Assembly (NCBI GenBank): GCA_019456195.1
Contig: VRUK01000021.1
Span: 1-59,874, forward strand
Direction: 5' to 3'
Length of the DNA stretch: 59,874 nucleotides
Source of the DNA: Planctomycetota bacterium
Lineage (GTDB): Bacteria; Planctomycetota; Phycisphaerae; Sedimentisphaerales; Anaerobacaceae
Position 1 is the stretch's first letter; every line of letters starts with the position of its first letter. The notes beneath the pieces were generated by a model. The model did not search any database. It was given only the letters and a program-made list of their open reading frames with translations, and was not told where the DNA came from. The position numbers were made by a program, and so were the translations under genes. Positions 53,150-59,874 of the stretch are shown here, piece after piece.

Positions 53150-54196
53150 ATGAACATAACCTTTGTTTTGCCGGGAGGTGGTAGGTCAGGTGGTGTCAAA
53201 TGTACGGTAAAAGTCGCTAACGGTTTGCTGCGGAAAGGTCATAGGGTTCGTCTTCTGGTTAACAAGGGCGGAAGAAGTCCTCGGACGCAACTTCGCAATT
53301 TATGGCTGAGGGCCCGTTATACCTGCAGTAATGATTGGATTCATCTGTTCAAAGGGCCGGTGGAGAGATTTTCCGATATACGGAAATACACTTTTGAAAA
53401 TAAGGAAATCGTTGTTGCTTCAGGATGGTGGGCAGGTGCAGAGATACGTCGATTGAACCAAAATGGAATTATAAAAGTACATCATGTTCGAAGTATGTTA
53501 AAAAATCCTGATCAAATGAGAGCAGCATGGGGTGAGAATGTTCCGAAGATAGTAGTTGCTTCTTATCTGCAAGAGGTTATTGAACAAGTTTGTGGCCAAA
53601 AAGTATGCGCAATAATCCCTGATGGTATGGATGCTGAGGAATTCTATCCCTCAGTACCGGAGAGTCAAAGAAATGGAGTGGGAACAATATTCGGCAAAAG
53701 TTATCATAAAGATCCGGAGACGGTGCTTGGAATTTTAGAACGTCTGAAGACGAGTTGTCCAGAGACTCCTCAGCGTGTCTTCAGTGCTCACCGGAAGCCG
53801 AAGGATATACCCCGCGAAATATATCATAGACTGCCGTCGCTGGAAAAAGCCAGAGAGATATATTCCCGGAGTCTTGTTTGGTTCCTGGGTAGTTATTCCG
53901 AAGGATTTGGCCTTCCCGTTCTTGAAGCTATGGCTTGTGGGTGTGCGGTGGTAAGCACAAGCTGCGGTGGGCCACAAGATATTATAAAAAATGGTGAAAA
54001 TGGTTTTCTTGTTAAAGTTGGTGATGTGGAGCAAATAGTCAATAGAGTTAAAATGCTTTTGGATGATGGAGAATTACGTCAGCGATTTGTGGAAAATTCC
54101 AAAGAGACATTGAGGAAGTTTTCCTGGGAAAGCTCGATTGACAAATTAGAGGAAACCTTAAGCAATCTCGCAAGAAGTAGACTTGACAACGATTGA
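53150..54196 (+). CDS. GT4-family glycosyltransferase
   Basis: A 348-residue GT-B enzyme. N-terminal FVLPGGGRSGGVKCTVKVAN nucleotide-fold start, VHHVRSM loop, VVASYLQEVIE and the donor motif SEGFGLPVLEAMACGCAVV (EX7E) with SCGGPQDIIKNGENG are canonical. It likely adds one sugar of the repeat. AGAGGA nine bases before the ATG. Acceptor unknown. A remnant of an acyltransferase lies between this gene and the polymerase gene. Confidence 0.9.
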   Translation: MNITFVLPGGGRSGGVKCTVKVANGLLRKGHRVRLLVNKGGRSPRTQLRNLWLRARYTCSNDWIHLFKGPVERFSDIRKYTFENKEIVVASGWWAGAEIRRLNQNGIIKVHHVRSMLKNPDQMRAAWGENVPKIVVASYLQEVIEQVCGQKVCAIIPDGMDAEEFYPSVPESQRNGVGTIFGKSYHKDPETVLGILERLKTSCPETPQRVFSAHRKPKDIPREIYHRLPSLEKAREIYSRSLVWFLGSYSEGFGLPVLEAMACGCAVVSTSCGGPQDIIKNGENGFLVKVGDVEQIVNRVKMLLDDGELRQRFVENSKETLRKFSWESSIDKLEETLSNLARSRLDND

Positions 54197-54260
54197 CAAT
54201 AACCAGCGGTTGATAATCGACAGGAGAACGATTTGGCTCTGGAATAGACCTTGAAATGTT

Positions 54261-54377
54261 ATGCCGAACAGTTTGGTAACTTACATCGTTTCATCCAATC
54301 CAGTGATAGCGGGAAATCCTGCCCGTGTAATCAGGAAATATGAAGTTTCAACTGGAACACATAGGGTACAGAAGTGA
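54261..54377 (+). pseudogene. Remnant of a hexapeptide-repeat acyltransferase C-terminus
   Basis: A 38-codon frame whose product includes NPVIAGNPARVIRKYE, the standard C-terminal tail of left-handed beta-helix serine/sugar acetyltransferases (VVAGNPAKVIRK). No repeat domain precedes it: a stop lies three codons upstream of its ATG at 54261 and there is only 64 bases to the glycosyltransferase stop. Its TGA overlaps the GTG start of the next gene (54374), so it could still couple translation. Best read as the relic of a deleted acetyltransferase gene. Confidence 0.55.
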
Positions 54378-55645
54378 AGCCTGAGACACTATTAGTTACA
54401 TTTGTTCTTGTCATACTTACGGTGACAGTACCCCGGAAGTGGATACTTTTGCCATTTGTTATGGGAGCCTGTATAGTCCCTCCGGATCAGCGAATCATTA
54501 TATTTGATCTGGATTTTACAACCATTCGCTTCTGTATCATTTTTGCAATATTGCGGCTCTATTTATGCAACGAAGTGCGGCGAATTAAATGGAATGCATT
54601 TGACAAGCTATTTTTTACCTGGGTTATTGTAGGCGCAGTTGTTTACAGTGTGCAATGGCATGATATGCGTGCTGTTATCTACAAAAGTGGCGTGCTGTAC
54701 GATTCTCTGGGACTCTACTGGATATTCAGGATGTCTATCATATCCTGGGATGATATTCATCGTGTTGTTAAAATGTTTGCGATCTCTGCGATTATCTCTG
54801 CGCCTCTGATTATCTACGAAAGAGTGACGCATAATAATCCGTTTGCGCATTTAGGGCGTGCGTTTACCGTTTTTCATCGGGGTCGTTTCAGGTGTGAAGG
54901 TCCTTTTCCACATTTCATCATGATGGGTTTATTTTGGGCCAGTTTGATACCAATATTTGTCTCGTATTTTGCCGCTCGGCGGTCGAAATCACTTTTTTTC
55001 CTGGCATCGGTTTGTGCCTTGATTTGTGTAATTCTCAGTGGTTCCAGCACCCCGTTGATGGCTGTAGTTGCCATAGCTTTCTTTGGAGCACTCTGGAAAT
55101 ATCGTGGCTATGGAAGGACAATCGCCCTGGGATTTGGGGCTATGATATTTGCTCTTCATGTTGTTATGGAGGCGCCGGTTTGGCATCTCGTAAGCAGAAT
55201 CAATGTTTTCAGCGGATCAACAGGTTGGCACCGTTATAACTTGTTCAATCAGTTTGTCAAGAATATAGGAGAATGGTTCTTGATTGGATGTCATGGCGTG
55301 GAACATTGGGGTGTTTATAAAGGCGATATTACGAATCAGTATGTTCTCGAGGGTGTCAGAGGTGGCGCATTGACGCTCATAATATTTATTATTATGGTTG
55401 TTCAGGCTGTGAGGATTACAGGGATTTGTTCTATGGCATCCCGAAATCGTGAGACTCGCATTCTTTATTGGGGTTTTTGTGTGTCTATTCTGGGTCATTG
55501 TGTGTCTTTTTGGGGAGTATCCTATTTTGGCCAGATTATGATGTTATTATACTTTACCCTGGCGATAGTCAGCTTTGCAGCCGAGCGGCTCCAAGTAGTT
55601 TCAGTGGACACGTCCAAGGTTGCTGCTCCACTTGCTACATTGTGA
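54374..55645 (+). CDS. Wzy-like polymerase / O-antigen ligase-type membrane protein
   Basis: 423 residues, about ten predicted helices, with a large periplasmic loop containing SGSTGWHRYNLFNQFVKN and IGCHGVEHWGVYKGD, the hydrophilic loop pattern of Wzy/WaaL proteins. It would join lipid-linked repeats in the periplasm. Starts at GTG 54374 with AGGG ahead. Sequence divergence in this family makes the assignment by topology and locus position. An exosortase-associated ligase of the same superfamily is an alternative. Confidence 0.75.
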   Translation: MKPETLLVTFVLVILTVTVPRKWILLPFVMGACIVPPDQRIIIFDLDFTTIRFCIIFAILRLYLCNEVRRIKWNAFDKLFFTWVIVGAVVYSVQWHDMRAVIYKSGVLYDSLGLYWIFRMSIISWDDIHRVVKMFAISAIISAPLIIYERVTHNNPFAHLGRAFTVFHRGRFRCEGPFPHFIMMGLFWASLIPIFVSYFAARRSKSLFFLASVCALICVILSGSSTPLMAVVAIAFFGALWKYRGYGRTIALGFGAMIFALHVVMEAPVWHLVSRINVFSGSTGWHRYNLFNQFVKNIGEWFLIGCHGVEHWGVYKGDITNQYVLEGVRGGALTLIIFIIMVVQAVRITGICSMASRNRETRILYWGFCVSILGHCVSFWGVSYFGQIMMLLYFTLAIVSFAAERLQVVSVDTSKVAAPLATL

Positions 55646-55688
55646 ATATACTGTTTGGCCGGACTGATTCATAGAACGGAGAGTATTT

Positions 55689-57395
55689 ATGAAAGATGTG
55701 TTGGAAACAATTGCAGAGTACAGGAGAAACGTAAAAAGATTTGCTGCGTTTTCTTTATTGGTGATAGTGATGTTCTGTCAAATTACCTATGCTGAACGGC
55801 AGATCAGCCAATTCGGTATCACATGGACCTTCAACAAAAATTATACTGTCGGGCAATTTGCAAACGGTGATTATTGGGTTCTCGGGCCTGTAACCATAAT
55901 AGGGATAGACCCACCGTCAACTGAAGCAAATGGCCGCACTATAAATGGTTCAATGGTCAATCCTTCTCCGAAAATCGGCAAAATACAGGGTTACGATAGT
56001 GCAATGTATGGAGGATATGGGTCGCGTTACGATCCAAATCTCAATGTTAGCCGACCTAATAATAGGGACCTTAGTGCAAGAAATTGCTTTGTTCTCCAGC
56101 CTCACTCTTCTTTGGTTACCACTATCAGCATTCCAGAGGGGGGGCATAGGCCCCAGCTTAAGACGGCAGCAATATTGACCGTACTCCCCGAACCTGCTCC
56201 GGAAGGGAGCTTTAGACCTCCATACTGCGGTAATGATAAGGCTATAAAGTGTAATAAAGACCAACTCGATTACTCTTTGCTTGCAAACTTAAAGCCTGTG
56301 CCTAATGCACCCGGTATTATGGCGGTAGAACGCTATTTTGAACGGCCATGGATAGACCACATTCCCGGCTGGATGGGCCGTTATCATCATCCGGCGGAAA
56401 ATATGTCCGACTACGGAAGAGATATTGCTACACGAGTAGGCATTGGGGCGATAAAGCTCAATCTTAATCTTACCAAACAAATGAAAGAAGTGCTGCTTAT
56501 CCGTTATGTACAGTTAGGTCTCGACCTTTATGGCATAGTTCAAGATGGAGGGAGACACAACTGGACAAATAATGGTGGCCATGCCGGTGGTCGCAAATGG
56601 CCGATTCTGTTTGCGGGTCTCGTACTCAATCACCCGGATATGATAAATATAGGTAGAATCGACGATGTAAGCTATGGCCATTCGCACCAGGAGTATGTTC
56701 ATTTCGGAGAAGACGACCAGACTTTCTATGTTGGCGATGAGGATATTTATGAACCACCCTATGAAAGACATGTGTGGCACGATGGATTTGTTTATTATGG
56801 ACATGGCAAGGGAGATAAAAAACGCGATTATCTTGAATATACACAAGAGCATCGAGCGATGCCTGAATGGGGAATTGAACATATTACAAATCCTAATCAA
56901 GATGGATTAGATTGGAATGCATCTTATAGACGAGCTGGCACGGCCAACGCATGGGGGGGCTTTGTTCTTGCTGTGCATATTATGGGTGCAAAAGAACTGT
57001 GGAATCACGATGTCCTATTTGACTATATGGACCGTTATATGCAAGTTGAAAAAGAATCGACAGGAGTAGGTAATTGGACAAGGCAATGGTCCGGGTTCAT
57101 TGAGAGTATGTGGGATGCTTACCGCGCAGATTACGGACCTGTGTGGGCGATGTATCCGGCGCTGAATATTACCGCAACTGGCGGCTCAGTAATAAAGTCC
57201 CCTGATAAAACAGTTTATACCCTTGGCCAAAAAGTAACACTGAGTGCTGTTGCTGATCCCGGATATGAGTTTGCAGGTTGGTCAGGAGACCTCAGTGGAA
57301 TGGAAAATCCTGTAACAATAATCATGCATGCTAACCGAATGGTCGTTGCAGATTTTGCCGTTCGCAATAACACTTCAACAGATAACTCGAAATGA
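55689..57395 (+). CDS. Secreted protein of unknown fold with C-terminal InlB-like repeat
   Basis: Not recognised as a known enzyme. 568 residues: an uncleaved or atypical signal (basic head to 17, helix about 18-33, ITYA near 35), an N-terminal beta-rich section (about 36-200, SQFGITWTF, NGDYWVLGPV), a helical middle (about 230-480) with NNGGHAGGRKWPILFAG that recalls alpha/alpha-toroid lyases/hydrolases, and a divergent InlB/bacterial repeat at about 492-557 (GSVIKSPDKTVYTLGQKVTL, GYEFAGWSGD). Within an EPS operon a polymer lyase or hydrolase is plausible, but no catalytic residues can be named with confidence. A 43-codon ORF overlaps its stop. Confidence 0.75.
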   Translation: MKDVLETIAEYRRNVKRFAAFSLLVIVMFCQITYAERQISQFGITWTFNKNYTVGQFANGDYWVLGPVTIIGIDPPSTEANGRTINGSMVNPSPKIGKIQGYDSAMYGGYGSRYDPNLNVSRPNNRDLSARNCFVLQPHSSLVTTISIPEGGHRPQLKTAAILTVLPEPAPEGSFRPPYCGNDKAIKCNKDQLDYSLLANLKPVPNAPGIMAVERYFERPWIDHIPGWMGRYHHPAENMSDYGRDIATRVGIGAIKLNLNLTKQMKEVLLIRYVQLGLDLYGIVQDGGRHNWTNNGGHAGGRKWPILFAGLVLNHPDMINIGRIDDVSYGHSHQEYVHFGEDDQTFYVGDEDIYEPPYERHVWHDGFVYYGHGKGDKKRDYLEYTQEHRAMPEWGIEHITNPNQDGLDWNASYRRAGTANAWGGFVLAVHIMGAKELWNHDVLFDYMDRYMQVEKESTGVGNWTRQWSGFIESMWDAYRADYGPVWAMYPALNITATGGSVIKSPDKTVYTLGQKVTLSAVADPGYEFAGWSGDLSGMENPVTIIMHANRMVVADFAVRNNTSTDNSK

Positions 57396-57523
57396 TGGTA
57401 AAAGACAGCAAAGATATCTCGTTTCTTTGTTTTGGTAATGATGATTACGTGGATTTGTTTTATGACATCCCAAAGTCGATAGAATCGCATCCTTTACTGG
57501 GATTTTTTACGTATTTATTCTGA
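57392..57523 (+). CDS. Possible 43-codon ORF coupled to the secreted protein
   Basis: ATG 57392 (and a second ATG three bases later) overlaps the preceding TGA in an ATGATGG arrangement typical of translational coupling. The ORF ends at TGA 57521-57523, 44 bases before the GT2 start. The product is acidic with hydrophobic runs (ISFLCFGNDDYVDLFYDI). It could be a real micro-protein or the start of a truncated glycosyltransferase-like gene. No Shine-Dalgarno of its own is needed or seen. Confidence 0.35.
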   Translation: MMVKDSKDISFLCFGNDDYVDLFYDIPKSIESHPLLGFFTYLF

Positions 57524-57567
57524 GGCATTGTGCAAGCCACTTTTCTAAAGGATTACACAAGTAAAAT

Positions 57568-58536
57568 ATGAGCATTACTGATGTGTCAGTCATTATAGTC
57601 AATTGGAATACACAGGATATTCTCAGAAACTGCCTTAAGTCGATATATGAGCAGGACGGTGATATCTCTCTCGAAGTGATTGTCATAGACAATGCCTCAA
57701 CCGACGGCTCAGCCGGAATGGTCAAGAAAAACTTCCCGCAGGTAAACCTCATTGAGAATTCTGAAAATCGTGGTTTTGCGGCAGCTAATAACCAGGGAAT
57801 AGCAATTGCCAAAGGGAGATACGTGTTAATACTAAACTCCGATACAATCGTTTTGGATAACGCAATAGATAAGACTCTCTCTTTTGCTGATGCACATCCC
57901 GAAGCAGGAGTTGTAGGTTGTCAGGTATGTGAGAACTCTGAGACCATACAAATGACATGTTTTCGTTTTCCAAGTGTACTAAACCTTTTCTTATCTACAT
58001 TTTGGCTAAATAAGATTTTTAAGCATAATAAGATTATGGGTCGCGAATGGATGTTATGGTGGGGTAGGGATAATGAACGCGAAGTGGACGTTATTACTGG
58101 ATCTTTTATGCTTGTGAGGCGCAAGGCTATAGATGCAGTAGGGTTAATGGACGAAGATTACTTTCTCTATTATGAAGAAACCGACTGGTGCTACAGATTC
58201 AACAAAGCAGGATGGAAAATATTGTTCTGGCCCGGAGCTAAAATAGTTCACTGGCACGGAGGTAGGAACAGTAGTAAGCAAGAAGCACTGAAGATGTTTG
58301 TTCAATTTCAAAAGAGCCTTCTCATATATTTTAGGAAGCATTACGGCTGGCTAAATTGTATTGCTGCCCGTTTACTGCTGATAGTATCATTTGGAATGCG
58401 GTGTTGCTTCTGGATATTGGTGGTGTCATTGAAACGAGTGTTGGGTAACAATATCAACAGAGAGAAAGAAAAACTAAGAAAACATTGGGTCGCATTCAAG
58501 TTCTGTGCATTCGGCACCGAACCGGAGAAAGTTTAA
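57568..58536 (+). CDS. GT2-family glycosyltransferase (rhamnosyl-like)
   Basis: A 322-residue inverting GT-A enzyme: VSVIIVNWNTQDILRNCLKS start, VIDNASTDGS donor motif, LILNSDT metal triad (DXD-like), and FLYYEETDWCYRFNKAGW (the ED/W catalytic stretch of the WbbL-type). A C-terminal helix pair anchors it to the membrane. AAGGA about 15 bases ahead. It probably forms a linkage of the EPS backbone or side branch; the donor sugar is a guess. Confidence 0.9.
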   Translation: MSITDVSVIIVNWNTQDILRNCLKSIYEQDGDISLEVIVIDNASTDGSAGMVKKNFPQVNLIENSENRGFAAANNQGIAIAKGRYVLILNSDTIVLDNAIDKTLSFADAHPEAGVVGCQVCENSETIQMTCFRFPSVLNLFLSTFWLNKIFKHNKIMGREWMLWWGRDNEREVDVITGSFMLVRRKAIDAVGLMDEDYFLYYEETDWCYRFNKAGWKILFWPGAKIVHWHGGRNSSKQEALKMFVQFQKSLLIYFRKHYGWLNCIAARLLLIVSFGMRCCFWILVVSLKRVLGNNINREKEKLRKHWVAFKFCAFGTEPEKV

Positions 58537-58541
58537 TATTA

Positions 58542-59351
58542 ATGCGTGTTTACATGTTGAAGGGCATAAAGGACTTGTTAGAGCTTATGTGTGCAGCACT
58601 ATACGCGCCGTTGTTGTTCCTTATGCATAAAAAACCTTTACACACGGTGATATATTACCACGGCGTGAAAAAAGCGGATATTCCCAGTTTTTCGAAACAA
58701 ATGGCTTATTTAGCTAACAAGTGTTCCGTAGTTAAGCTGTCAAAGATGAAAAACATGCCTTCGGATAAAGATAGGATTTTAACTGCCATAACTTTCGATG
58801 ATGCTTTTGTTAGTGTACTTGAAAATGCCGTACCTGTATTGAAAAAATATAAATTACCTGCTGCAATTTTTGTGCCCACAGGAAATTTAGGGAAAACTCC
58901 GCTTTGGGCGTTGAAAGATGGCTGTTCTGACGCAAAAGAAATAGTAATGACCGAACAACAAATAGTGGAGCTGGATAAAGCTGGTTTTGAGATATTTTCC
59001 CATACGATTTCACATCCTTTGTTAACCGAAATCGAGCATGATATGCTAATATATGAGCTAAAAGATTCAAAGCAAGCATTAGAGAGAATTCTCAGCCGTG
59101 AAGTCCGTGCAGTTAGCTACCCACATGGAGCTTACAATTCGAATGTGTGCGAGGCTGCAAAAGAGGTGGGATACAAACAAGCTTTTACCATTCAGCCTTT
59201 TGCAGTTGATGAATCAACAGATGATATGCGAATCGGACGCTTTGTCGTATCTCCAAAAGATGGACTTTTGAAATTCAGATTGAAAGTTAGTGGAGCATAC
59301 CAAGTTGTTCAGTATCTTCAAATGCTGAAAAAAATGCTTATTCCTGCATAG
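58542..59351 (+). CDS. Polysaccharide deacetylase (NodB/CE4-type)
   Basis: 269 residues from ATG 58542; in-frame TTG 58485 lies in the preceding gene. A short hydrophobic segment (about 10-28) may anchor the protein. NodB motifs: TFDDAF (Asp pair), SHTISH (His-His metal site), and VSYPHGAYN. Likely removes N-acetyl groups from the polymer, leaving free amino sugars, with the second deacetylase-like gene at 50300. GGAG 14 bases before the start, so this start is somewhat uncertain. Follows the GT2 stop by five bases. Confidence 0.85.
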   Translation: MRVYMLKGIKDLLELMCAALYAPLLFLMHKKPLHTVIYYHGVKKADIPSFSKQMAYLANKCSVVKLSKMKNMPSDKDRILTAITFDDAFVSVLENAVPVLKKYKLPAAIFVPTGNLGKTPLWALKDGCSDAKEIVMTEQQIVELDKAGFEIFSHTISHPLLTEIEHDMLIYELKDSKQALERILSREVRAVSYPHGAYNSNVCEAAKEVGYKQAFTIQPFAVDESTDDMRIGRFVVSPKDGLLKFRLKVSGAYQVVQYLQMLKKMLIPA

Positions 59352-59369
59352 GTAGTGGGGAATTTATAT

Positions 59370-59874
59370 ATGCCGTATGAGGTAATTGTGGACAATATTA
59401 ACAGGGAAGAATGGGAGCGATACGCTCGCGAATTCGCCGACTATAACATATACCAGACCCAGGCATATCAGGGAAATCGTGCCGAGATGGACAATCAGGA
59501 AGTCAGCAGGATTGTAATCAGAGATGAAAATGGCAAAGTAGTAACGATGTGCCATGTACGTATTAAGCACATTAAGCTGCTTACCCTAAAAATAGGTTAT
59601 GTTCAATGGGGTCCACTGGTTCGCGGTAGAGATGGAACACTGAAGTGTTCCAGTCCTGCATTAAAGGCCCTCCGCAAAGCCTATGTTGGAACCAAAGTTG
59701 ATGTTTTGAGGGTAGTGCCTAATGCATGTAATGATGAAGAAGGGCGGACGTTGGTCAGGATATTGCGAGCGGCTGGATTTGCCCATGCTAGTAGCATAAA
59801 ACCTTATCGCACTTTAATGTTACCTGTTAACGTTTCAGAGGAAGAACTTCGAAAAAGGTTGAGTAAAAGCTTCA
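59370..59874 (+). CDS. FemAB-like acyltransferase, 3' partial
   Basis: An open frame from ATG 59370 (GGGG nine bases ahead) to the end of the window, 168 codons seen and not stopped. MPYEVIVDNINREEWERYA, FADYNIYQTQAYQGNR and GYVQWGPLVRG have the FemAB N-terminal half pattern, including the cluster around IYQTQAY. This is a second transferase of the kind seen at 49270, so the locus may attach amino acids or acyl groups at two places. Identity beyond FemAB-like cannot be settled on the visible half. Confidence 0.78.
   Translation, partial: MPYEVIVDNINREEWERYAREFADYNIYQTQAYQGNRAEMDNQEVSRIVIRDENGKVVTMCHVRIKHIKLLTLKIGYVQWGPLVRGRDGTLKCSSPALKALRKAYVGTKVDVLRVVPNACNDEEGRTLVRILRAAGFAHASSIKPYRTLMLPVNVSEEELRKRLSKSF

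Noticed and set aside
1..59874. CRISPR array, insertion sequence, prophage or toxin-antitoxin module
   Set aside because: No regularly spaced repeats, transposase/integrase motifs, or paired small toxin-antitoxin ORFs were found on either strand.

Overview
The window looks like chromosomal DNA of a planctomycete, most likely class Phycisphaerae (Sedimentisphaerales-like), probably from an uncultured lineage. This is inferred from the gene mix: four Tat/lipoprotein-type sulfatases, a GH29 fucosidase, giant secreted LamG and CotH/lamin-tail proteins, a PEP-CTERM protein with the 'PAPGA...RRRR' anchor typical of that group, and an EpsI homologue, all at moderate G+C. No insertion sequence, phage gene, CRISPR array or rRNA was seen. 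Both window edges cut genes.

Layout. 1-6.1 kb: a CotH/lamin-tail surface protein (5' cut) faces two reverse-strand sulfatases. 6.4-11.0 kb: an APC permease fused to a PTS EIIA-like domain, then a reverse-strand LamG protein with a clear terminator. 11.0-15.3 kb: forward genes pdxB, folP, a Nudix hydrolase and a GT1 glycosyltransferase. 15.3-27.7 kb, reverse strand: lon, a PilX-like envelope protein with its own promoter, and a tightly packed run lhgO - sulfatase - sulfatase - lpd - lipB - lipA, preceded by a one-helix membrane protein of unknown role. 27.9-40.2 kb: an M14 lipoprotein peptidase, a PEP-CTERM protein, uvrB-nadC-birA, a GH29 fucosidase with an F5/8C domain, priA, tRNA-Pro(CGG), tRNA-Gly(CCC) and an NhaC-type Na+/H+ antiporter.

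40.7-59.9 kb is a long, all-forward exopolysaccharide (EPS) locus. It opens with an EpsI-like protein, a marker of exosortase/EPS systems. It continues with wlbA/wlbB/wlbC homologues (making a 2,3-diacetamido-uronic acid nucleotide sugar), a Wzx flippase, a methyltransferase, a PAPS-type sulfotransferase, a second DegT-like PLP protein with an insertion, a FemAB-like transferase, two polysaccharide deacetylases, two GT4 and one GT2 glycosyltransferases, a Wzy-like polymerase, a secreted protein of unknown fold ending in an InlB-type repeat, and a second FemAB-like gene cut by the window end. The exosortase, the initiating sugar transferase, Wza/Wzc and the UDP-GlcNAc dehydrogenase are not in the window.

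Taken together, the locus suggests a surface polymer with diacetamido-uronic acid, sulfate, methyl and de-N-acetylated groups, possibly tied to PEP-CTERM protein export. The sulfatases and fucosidase suggest the cell also feeds on sulfated fucose-containing glycans. Least explained are the 568-residue secreted protein with its coupled 43-codon ORF, the inserted PLP protein beside the sulfotransferase, a hexapeptide-acyltransferase relic before wzy, and a strongly SD-preceded 17-codon ORF upstream of pdxB.
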